A DNA stretch of 55,734 nt from CAZEHO01 sp964511945 (GTDB lineage: Bacteria > Actinomycetota > Acidimicrobiia > Spongiisociales > UBA11373), in the NCBI GenBank assembly GCA_964511945.1, contig CAZEHO010000017.1, forward strand, positions 1 to 55,734. Reading direction: 5' to 3'. The position numbers and the translations under genes were made by a program. A model generated the notes under the pieces. The model did not search any database, was not told the DNA's origin, and worked only from the letters and a program-made list of their open reading frames with translations. The stretch's first letter is position 1. Every line of letters starts with the position of its first letter. This document shows positions 16,181 to 22,728 of this stretch, piece by piece.

Positions 16181-16756
16181 ATGCTTCCGACCACCAACCT
16201 GGCACCTCAGTTCGATGAGGAGGTCATGAACCTCCTATATGCGGGCGAAGAAGTGCCACCGAACCTATGCGTCCACTGTGCGATCTGCTCCGCAACCTGT
16301 CCGGCGGTCGAGTTCATGGATCACTCGCCGCGGATGCTGCTGGCAATGATCAGCGCCGGCATGAAGGACGAGGTGCTCGCCAGCAACACGTTCTGGACCT
16401 GTTCCTCGTGTTTCGCCTGCTCGGAGCGGTGCCCGCAAGGGATCCACCCCGCTTCCATCATGTACGCGCTGAAGCGCTATTCGCTGTGGCACAGCCGATA
16501 TGCCGACGACCTGATCGGGCCCGACTTCTCCCGGAGGTTCGTCAAGACGATTCTCCGGAACGGGAAGTCTTACGAGCCCGGCTACGCCCCGGCGTTCATC
16601 TGGGAGGGCGGCTTCTCGGGCCTGCTCCGCGAGGCCCAGGGCGCCATGAAGCTGCTGGCGAAGGGACGGCTCCCGCTGATCCCGTCGAAGATCAAGCGAG
16701 TGAAGGAGTTCCGCCAGATGATTGGACGGATCATCCCGCTGGACGGCATCTCATGA
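16181..16756 (+). CDS. hdrC: Heterodisulfide reductase subunit C (HdrC)
   Basis: Two-cluster ferredoxin-like subunit that carries electrons from HdrA to HdrB. 191 aa with CVHCAICSATC (C30-C40) and CSSCFACSERC (C74-C84), the classic pair of HdrC motifs. The C-terminal part is basic and without membrane helices, so the subunit is soluble. The ATG follows the TAG of the receiver gene directly and has a GGAGGGGG site within that gene. The TGA overlaps the hdrB start as ATGA. The matching HdrA is probably the one at 4282-7743, though it lies in a different transcript. Confidence 0.93.
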   Translation: MLPTTNLAPQFDEEVMNLLYAGEEVPPNLCVHCAICSATCPAVEFMDHSPRMLLAMISAGMKDEVLASNTFWTCSSCFACSERCPQGIHPASIMYALKRYSLWHSRYADDLIGPDFSRRFVKTILRNGKSYEPGYAPAFIWEGGFSGLLREAQGAMKLLAKGRLPLIPSKIKRVKEFRQMIGRIIPLDGIS

Positions 16757-17661
16757 AGACGTTCGCCTATTACCCCGGATGCTCGTTGGAGACGATGGCG
16801 GCTAGCTACCACGTCTCCGCGGTGGAGGTCGTGGACCGTCTCGGAGCCGAACTGGTCGAGGTCGAGGACTGGAACTGCTGCGGAGCGACCGCCTACTCGC
16901 ACGTGGACGAGTTGCTGGCGCAGGTCCTGAGCGCCCGCAACCTCGCTCTGGCCGAGAAGGAGGAGCGGTTGGATCTGGTGGCTCCATGCAGCGGCTGTTT
17001 CAAGAATCTGTACTTCGCCAACGATCACATGCTCGACGACGCCGACCTCATGGAGCACATGAACTTCGCCTTGGAGGCCGACGATCTCAGCTACGAGGGC
17101 ACCGTGCGGGTTCACCATCTCCTCGACATGTTCGTCACGGAGATCGGTCTCGAGGAGATTCGCGCCAAGGTGAAGGACCCCCTGACCGGCGTGAAGGTAG
17201 CTCCGTACTACGGATGTCAGATGACCCGGCCCCGCAAGAAGGGCCAGACCCTGGAGGACGTGGAGGGGCCCACCAACTTCGAGGATCTGCTCGAGGCCAT
17301 CGGAGCCACCCCGGTCGACTATCCCTACCGAATGCGGTGCTGTGGCGCCTCTCTGATCGCGACGAGCCGTCAGACGGCCCTGTCCATGTTGCGGGACCTG
17401 CTGCAGGATGCAGTCGACGCCGGTGCCGAGGTCATCGCCACGTCGTGCCCGCTGTGCCAGATCAACCTCGAGGTCTACCAATCAGAGGTGAACCGGGAAT
17501 TGGGCACGGACTTCTCGATGCCCATCATCTACTTCACTCAACTGATGGGGGTGGCCCTCGGGGCGGATCCGAAGGCGTTGGGAATCGGCCGCGAGATCAT
17601 CCCGGTCACACCGGTGCTGGAATGCCGGCAGCAAGCAGCGGCCGGCTCTATGCCCTCATAG
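16753..17661 (+). CDS. hdrB: Heterodisulfide reductase subunit B (HdrB)
   Basis: Catalytic subunit that in methanogens binds two noncubane [4Fe-4S] clusters and reduces a disulfide. 302 aa with both CCG sets complete: C10, C42-C43, C79, C82 and C155, C196-C197, C232, C235. The start ATG overlaps the hdrC stop by 4 bases. Bacteria of this kind have no coenzyme M/B, so the natural substrate is open. The last 25 residues after the second CCG set look disordered. A short GC palindrome (GGTCCGGACC, near 17694) lies in the convergent gap with the next gene. Confidence 0.94.
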   Translation: MKTFAYYPGCSLETMAASYHVSAVEVVDRLGAELVEVEDWNCCGATAYSHVDELLAQVLSARNLALAEKEERLDLVAPCSGCFKNLYFANDHMLDDADLMEHMNFALEADDLSYEGTVRVHHLLDMFVTEIGLEEIRAKVKDPLTGVKVAPYYGCQMTRPRKKGQTLEDVEGPTNFEDLLEAIGATPVDYPYRMRCCGASLIATSRQTALSMLRDLLQDAVDAGAEVIATSCPLCQINLEVYQSEVNRELGTDFSMPIIYFTQLMGVALGADPKALGIGREIIPVTPVLECRQQAAAGSMPS

Positions 17662-17705
17662 CACCGCGACTCTCCGACGGGCGCGCCGGACGGTCCGGAC
17701 CGGGC

Positions 17706-18629
17706 TCAGGTGAGAAGGGCCGATCGCAGCGCCGCGCCCACATCGCCGTGGGCGAACTCGAATCCGTCGGCGAGCAGCTTGCGGGGCAGCACCTGCTGGC
17801 TGTCGAAGAGCGTGGCGTCGGCAAGCTCCGATCCGAGGATCGTGTTGAGCACGAAGCGAGGGATCGGCAGCAAGACGGGCCGGCGCAGTGCCTTGCCGAC
17901 CGCCTTCATGAAGGCCTTGTTCGTCACCGGGGCGGGAGCCGCCAGGTTCACCGGACCGGCGAGGTCGCTCTCCAGGACATGAAGCGTGGCCCGGATCTGA
18001 TCCTCGAGAGAGATCCACGACCACCACTGCTTCCCGCTGCCCACCCATCCGCCGAGACCCCAACGATACGGACTGAGCCACGGCGGACCGAAGGGGGCCA
18101 GCAACCGTCCGAGCGCTCCACCGGTGGGGCTGAGCACGATACCGGTCCGCAGATTCACTACCCGGGTCCCGGCCGCGGTGGCCGACGCCGATGCAGCCTC
18201 CCAGGCGGAACACACCTCGGCGAAGAAGCCGTCGCCGGCAGGGGAGGATTCGGTCAGTTCTTCATCCCCGCGATCGCCGTAGAACCCGATGGCCGAGGCA
18301 TTGACCAGCACGCCCGGCGGGGAACTCAACCCGGCAAGGGTCGATGCCAGCAGTGCCGTCGAGTCGACCCGGCTGTCACGAATCAGTTGCTTCTCCTCGG
18401 GAGACCAGCGGCGGTCCCCGATGCTGCGCCCGGAGAGGTTGATCACGGCGTCGACCCGCTCGAACCCGGAAGCATCGATTCGCCCGGCGGCCGGATCCCA
18501 AGTGAGAGCGCCGTCGGTTGACGTGCTCGATGGCCGCACGACGCGGCTGACGTGGTGTCCGGCCTCGATCAGTGCCGGGATGAGTGCGGACCCGAGCACG
18601 CCGCTCGACCCGGTGATGGCGATGTGCAT
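17706..18629 (-). CDS. TIGR01777-family NAD(P)-dependent epimerase/oxidoreductase (SulA/YfcH-like)
   Basis: 307-aa Rossmann protein of the extended SDR type. The N-terminal nucleotide motif is ITGSSGVLGSAL, and family blocks are visible: NLSGRSIGDRRW, ASAIGFYGDRG, LRTGIVLSPTGGAL and a C-terminal DUF1731-like segment (RFVLNTILGSELADATL, then SQQVLPRKL). The reaction of the family is not established. It converges on hdrB and is separate from the electron-transfer island. The ATG at 18627-18629 fits the family start exactly. Confidence 0.9.
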   Translation of the reverse strand: MHIAITGSSGVLGSALIPALIEAGHHVSRVVRPSSTSTDGALTWDPAAGRIDASGFERVDAVINLSGRSIGDRRWSPEEKQLIRDSRVDSTALLASTLAGLSSPPGVLVNASAIGFYGDRGDEELTESSPAGDGFFAEVCSAWEAASASATAAGTRVVNLRTGIVLSPTGGALGRLLAPFGPPWLSPYRWGLGGWVGSGKQWWSWISLEDQIRATLHVLESDLAGPVNLAAPAPVTNKAFMKAVGKALRRPVLLPIPRFVLNTILGSELADATLFDSQQVLPRKLLADGFEFAHGDVGAALRSALLT

Positions 18630-18738
18630 GAGATCGTCCTGTGATCGGTGCGGCCGAGCGTAGGAAGGTGCGGGTGTCTAGGCGGGCGGTTGGCTCACGG
18701 GCGCGGGGAGACCCTTTTGGACTGGCCGCCGGTCCAGG

Positions 18739-18787
18739 TCTCAGTCTTCAGTTCTCAGTGCTGACGACTGATGACCGACAACCGACA
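18739..18787. repeat. Seven-base periodic repeat, seven units
   Basis: Seven consecutive heptamers of the loose form NNYNANN, starting TCTCAGT and ending with two copies of ACCGACA. It lies in the gap between the epimerase gene and plsC and has no coding features. Comparable arrays occur at 22701-22728, 30061-30081, 30151-30171 and 45057-45126. Confidence 0.6.
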
Positions 18788-18819
18788 CCTGGTTCCCGCG
18801 AGCGGAGCGAGCTCGCCGG

Positions 18820-19482
18820 CTACTCGTATGCGCGGCGCAGAGCGGTCTCCACCCTCTTGTGCCACTCCTCCATCATCTCGCCGAGGGGATCGGCAGCATC
18901 CTCGAAGTCTTCCGGGAGGATCGGTTCGCAGACCTCCACGTGCATCGGGCGCCGGGCCACCTTGGTGGTCCCGCGGCCCAGCACCTGGTCACTGCCGGCA
19001 ATGGCCAGCGGCAGGAGTGGTGCCCCAACCCGGCGAGCCAACCAGGCGGCACCGCGCTTCGGCGGATCGACCTCACCCCAGGTCCACACCCGCACCCCTT
19101 CGGGGAACAGCCCCACAGCACCGCCCGCTTCGAGGCAGGAGAGTGCGGTCCGCAATGCCCCAAGCGGAATGCGGGTCCTCGTCATCGGGATCGCACCGAG
19201 CCACATGGTGAGGTTGTCGAAGAACGCCGACCGGCCGTACAGCTCATCAACAGCGAGATAACGGGTCGGTCGGCGGACACCGACCCCGACCAGCACCGGA
19301 TCCAGGTGCGAGTAGTGGTTGGCGGCAACGACCAGTGGCCCCGTCTGGGGGGCCTCCACCCCCCCAACGGTCAGTGGGAAGAACCGGCTGAACAGGAATC
19401 CGGCCAGCGAGCGGCCGAAGTTCCAGCCGAGTTCTCCCGTCGGAGGAAACCCGGGCCCGGCGTGCTCCTCGAGGAACCGCAC
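18820..19482 (-). CDS. 1-acyl-sn-glycerol-3-phosphate acyltransferase family protein (PlsC-like)
   Basis: 220-aa membrane-associated acyltransferase that would transfer an acyl chain to lysophosphatidate or a related acceptor. Motif I is NHYSHLDP (HX4D), motif III FPEGVR, and a C-terminal block lies near LPLAIAGSDQ. The GTG at 19480-19482 overlaps the holB stop and gives a normal length; longer versions run through holB and are not credible. The last gene of the MFS-tmk-holB operon. Its role in phospholipid synthesis is inferred from family; the acceptor is unknown. Confidence 0.85.
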   Translation of the reverse strand: MRFLEEHAGPGFPPTGELGWNFGRSLAGFLFSRFFPLTVGGVEAPQTGPLVVAANHYSHLDPVLVGVGVRRPTRYLAVDELYGRSAFFDNLTMWLGAIPMTRTRIPLGALRTALSCLEAGGAVGLFPEGVRVWTWGEVDPPKRGAAWLARRVGAPLLPLAIAGSDQVLGRGTTKVARRPMHVEVCEPILPEDFEDAADPLGEMMEEWHKRVETALRRAYE

Positions 19483-20543
19483 TAGGAGGCGGTCCCCAGA
19501 TCGGTGAACAGCGCCGCCAGCGCCAGTTCGGCACGTTGATTGGCGTCGAGTGACTCGATGGTCGCCAGGACACGATCGGCCCGCTGCACCGCTGCCTGGG
19601 GTGACACCGTCGTCAGCTGCGCCGACGGCACATCGCGATTGCGCACCGGCGCCCCGAATTGTGCGGCAGCGGCATCCCGGTACCACGATGCCAGGATCTC
19701 GAGGCCGGTCACGTGGAGTGCGGCCACGGCCCGGCGACGCTCCCGTTCGTGCCGGTCCTTCATCAGCCTGGCCGCCGGCCCCTCATCACCGGCACCCTCG
19801 GCTTCGATCTGCTGCCGCTGCTCAAGCGTCTCCAGCAGCGGCTCGGCGGCCGCAACCAGTTCTTCCGCCAGACGGAACCCCTCCCCGGGACGGTCGCTGA
19901 GACGGGTCGGCACGGACAACCAGGCATCCCGATAGGCCGCCACCTCCGGTCGGGTGGCCAGCATCAGTGCCAGCCCGGGCCGGCCGCCACTGGTGATCGC
20001 AGCTCGCTCGGCCTGCGCCTGATCGACGCCATCACCAACGAGTGCCGCCACGACCTCCTGGTCGGTGACCCTGCCGAACTGGACGACCCGGCACCGGCTC
20101 CCGATGGTTGCCGGCAGCTCGTCCTCCGATTCGGCCACGAGGATGAAGACGGTGGTCGGCGTTGGCTCCTCCAGGGTCTTGAGCAGCGCATTGGCGGCTT
20201 CGTCATTCATGAGACCGGCCTCAGCGATGAGAAACACCTTGCGGGCGGCCTCGAGGGGGGCGAGCACTGCGAGAGCAACGGTGCGTCGGGCCTGATCGAC
20301 CGTCAGCGCCGTCCTGCCATCAGGCTCCACCGCGGTGCAATCCGGATGGACTCCAGTGAGCACTCGGCGGCGGCACTCGTTGTCATCATCGCAGAGCAAC
20401 AACGCTGCAAACCTTCGAGCGATGGTGGCCTTGCCGACTCCCGACGGACCAACGAACAGGTAGGCGTGCGCCGGGTGGGCTGCGTCGTCCTCAAGCATCG
20501 CCGTGACCGGACCGTGGCCGATGATGCCGTCGAAGATGCTCAC
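19482..20543 (-). CDS. holB: DNA polymerase III subunit delta'
   Basis: Clamp-loader subunit, 353 aa. It has a Walker-A motif GPSGVGKAT, cysteines CDDDNEC and HPDC that resemble the zinc module of delta'/gamma, and the sensor/SRC-type block ATIGSRCRVVQF. LLKTLEEPTPTT is a hallmark of clamp-loader AAA+ subunits. The GTG at 20541-20543 overlaps the tmk stop by 4 bases (GTGA); a GTG one codon earlier is equally possible. The tmk-holB order is common in bacteria and supports the call. Confidence 0.93.
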   Translation of the reverse strand: MSIFDGIIGHGPVTAMLEDDAAHPAHAYLFVGPSGVGKATIARRFAALLLCDDDNECRRRVLTGVHPDCTAVEPDGRTALTVDQARRTVALAVLAPLEAARKVFLIAEAGLMNDEAANALLKTLEEPTPTTVFILVAESEDELPATIGSRCRVVQFGRVTDQEVVAALVGDGVDQAQAERAAITSGGRPGLALMLATRPEVAAYRDAWLSVPTRLSDRPGEGFRLAEELVAAAEPLLETLEQRQQIEAEGAGDEGPAARLMKDRHERERRRAVAALHVTGLEILASWYRDAAAAQFGAPVRNRDVPSAQLTTVSPQAAVQRADRVLATIESLDANQRAELALAALFTDLGTAS

Positions 20544-21145
20544 CACCGGCTCCTGAGTGCTGCCACTGCGGAGTCGACGACGTCGTCGATGGGCAACGAG
20601 GCATCGACCAGGATGAACTTCTCCGGTTCGGCGGCGGCCAGCCGGTCGTAGGCATCGGCGACGCGCTGCTGGAACTCGAGCCCGGAGACGCTGATGCGAT
20701 CCGGGCCGTCCTCCCGTCCGAGGCCGGTTGCGGCATCGAGATGCAGCAGGACGACGAACTCCGGCCAGTACTCACCCAGCCCGGCCGCGTTGACCTTCCG
20801 GACCTGCTCGATTCCCAGCCCGCGGGCTCCCCCCTGATACGCGAGCGAGGAGTACACCGATCGGTCGCTGACGACGATCTTCCCCTCGGAAAGCGCGGGA
20901 GCGATCACGTCGACCGCCAACTGCGCCCGCTGAGCCGCGAACAGCATGGCTTCGGGCCAGGCGGCCATGGTTCCGCTCGGGTCCAGGAGCACGTGGCGGA
21001 TCTCCTCACCGACCGGCGTCCCGCCCGGTTCACGGAAGAAGATCACCTCGTCCCCATCCGCCCGGAGCCGCTCGGCGACGCGGCGGGCCACCGTGGTCTT
21101 GCCGGCTCCGTCGATGCCTTCGAAGGCAACGTAACGACGGGTCAT
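20540..21145 (-). CDS. tmk: Thymidylate kinase (dTMP kinase)
   Basis: Phosphorylates dTMP to dTDP. 201 aa with P-loop FEGIDGAGKTT, REPGGTP, the DRS motif in VVSDRSVYSSLAYQG, and a lid segment GREDGPDR. The ATG at 21143-21145 overlaps the upstream MFS stop as ATGA. In many Actinobacteria an MFS domain and dTMP kinase are fused in one protein; here they are two overlapping genes in the same order. Confidence 0.96.
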   Translation of the reverse strand: MTRRYVAFEGIDGAGKTTVARRVAERLRADGDEVIFFREPGGTPVGEEIRHVLLDPSGTMAAWPEAMLFAAQRAQLAVDVIAPALSEGKIVVSDRSVYSSLAYQGGARGLGIEQVRKVNAAGLGEYWPEFVVLLHLDAATGLGREDGPDRISVSGLEFQQRVADAYDRLAAAEPEKFILVDASLPIDDVVDSAVAALRSRW

Positions 21146-22596
21146 TGCTCGTCGGACTCCATAAGATCCTCGGGCAGGTCGGTAATCGCCGTGATCTCCT
21201 CAGTGGGACGGGGATCCTTCCCCGCCACCGACTTGCGGTAGGCACGGAACGCCTCGGTGGCGGCACCCATGGTGCGGCTCCGGTCGATACGGCCGAGATC
21301 GATCAGCACCCTGCGCACGCTCCACAACGTCAGCACCCCGGCGATCAGCGTGATGCTGCCGCCGAGCAACAGCACGATACGGGATCCTTCCGACAGGAGT
21401 CCGGGGAAGACGCCGTCGAACAGCGCCGCCAGCGGCAGCGCGATGGTCATCGAGAGCAGCAGGCCGATCCGCATCAGTGAGAACAACGCGGCGAACGTCC
21501 TCCCCCGCACCTCGTCGTTCGCCTGTTCATGCAGATGGGCGAACCCCAACACGTAGGCCGATCCCGCCCCGAAACCCATCACGAACGCCCAGCCGGCACC
21601 ACCCAGAATCGTCTGGATGAACCCGAGCGCCCCGAGAGCGAATCCCGTCACCAGCAGCGAGATCGAAAAGCTGATGTCCTTGTGGGTGAGCCGGGGACCG
21701 AAGATCGTAACCAGCACGATCCCGGTTCCGGCTCCGAGCCCGAATGCCGTAAGCAGCGCCGGGAACCCGGCCGATCCCGCATCGAGCACATCCTTGGCGT
21801 AGGGCTTGCCGAGCACCACGACGATGCCGCTGCCGGCCAGGGCGACCGTCATTGCAGCCACGATGGGACGAACCCGAGGGTGGGTCCCCACGAACTTGAC
21901 ACCGTCCCAGAAGTCCCGGACCGCGTTGAGGAAGTTCGAGCCCCTTTTCCTCCCCCGCTGCCTGTTTTCCGGGAGCGTTCGGCCCAGGTCGGGAAGTGTC
22001 CAGATGATCGCCGCCGATGCCATGTAGGTGAACGCATCGAGGAGGAAGGCGAGGCCCTCATGGGTCCCGGGCAGCAACCCCCACAAGGTGAAGCTGTCGG
22101 CAAACGGGGCAATTGCCAGGAAGAGCGCCGCGCCGAGGGGGAAGGTGCCGTAGGCGGCACTGAGCGACAGGCTGTTGGCCTGAACCAGTTCGTTGCGCTG
22201 CACCAGATTGGGAACCGTCGCCTCCTTGGCCGGCTGGAAGACGAGGGTGAACGCCTCGAGCAGCAGATTGACGACGACCAGCAGCGCGATCGTCTCCACG
22301 AAGGCCAGGCTGAAGACCAGCGCCGCCCGAGCCACCTCGACGATCAGCATCACGGTCTTGCGATTGAGCCGGTCGGCAACGACGCCGCCGACCGCTGCGA
22401 AGAACAGACCCGGGAGGATGCGCGACACGAGCGCAAGGACGATTCCGCCGCTGCCGGCCAGTTCCTCGGCGAGTGACAGGGTGGCCAGGATGGCGACCCA
22501 GTCGCCGGTGCTCGAGACAAGCCCGGCACGCCACAAACGTGAGAACGGCCCTGATCTCATCAGGGCCCGAGCAGTCCGTGGTGGTGCTTCGGTCAC
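21142..22596 (-). CDS. MFS transporter (MFS_3-like) coupled to tmk
   Basis: 484-aa polytopic protein with about twelve membrane helices, an MFS loop motif between helices 2 and 3 (GGVVADRLNRKTVM), a long central loop (about residues 200-235) and a soluble C-terminal tail of about 50 residues. The GTG at 22594-22596 begins a protein with the expected N-terminal SGPFSRLWRAGLVSSTGDW block. Substrate is unknown; related exporters act on drugs or metabolites. The 4-base overlap with tmk and the frequent fusion of the two in Actinobacteria point to a conserved pairing. Confidence 0.88.
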   Translation of the reverse strand: MTEAPPRTARALMRSGPFSRLWRAGLVSSTGDWVAILATLSLAEELAGSGGIVLALVSRILPGLFFAAVGGVVADRLNRKTVMLIVEVARAALVFSLAFVETIALLVVVNLLLEAFTLVFQPAKEATVPNLVQRNELVQANSLSLSAAYGTFPLGAALFLAIAPFADSFTLWGLLPGTHEGLAFLLDAFTYMASAAIIWTLPDLGRTLPENRQRGRKRGSNFLNAVRDFWDGVKFVGTHPRVRPIVAAMTVALAGSGIVVVLGKPYAKDVLDAGSAGFPALLTAFGLGAGTGIVLVTIFGPRLTHKDISFSISLLVTGFALGALGFIQTILGGAGWAFVMGFGAGSAYVLGFAHLHEQANDEVRGRTFAALFSLMRIGLLLSMTIALPLAALFDGVFPGLLSEGSRIVLLLGGSITLIAGVLTLWSVRRVLIDLGRIDRSRTMGAATEAFRAYRKSVAGKDPRPTEEITAITDLPEDLMESDEQ

Positions 22597-22700
22597 CCGA
22601 TGACGATATCAGGGAACCAGGGTTGCCTCGCGAAGCGAGGCGGACGGGCGGGAACCGGCTGCCGCCGTTCCTTGGGGATTGCTTCGCAACTCCAAGGCCG

Positions 22701-22728
22701 CGAGTTGCGAGTTACGAGCTACGAACTC
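22701..22728. repeat. Heptamer repeat overlapping the topA stop codon
   Basis: Four contiguous heptamers, beginning CGAGTTG and CGAGTTA and ending CGAACTC. The topA stop (22719-22721 on the minus strand) and its last two Ser codons lie inside the array, so the repeat has grown into, or been recruited as, the 3' end of the gene. A small hairpin (CCTCGC-GAA-GCGAGG) lies near 22626-22640. Confidence 0.55.

Noticed and set aside
16986..18521. Plus-strand open frame crossing the hdrB end and the epimerase gene
   Set aside because: It overlaps hdrB in another frame and then runs antisense to the epimerase; Arg/Gly/His-rich with no domain.
19483..19686. N-terminal extension of the acyltransferase
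   Set aside because: It would overlap holB by about 200 bases and has no similarity to PlsC proteins.
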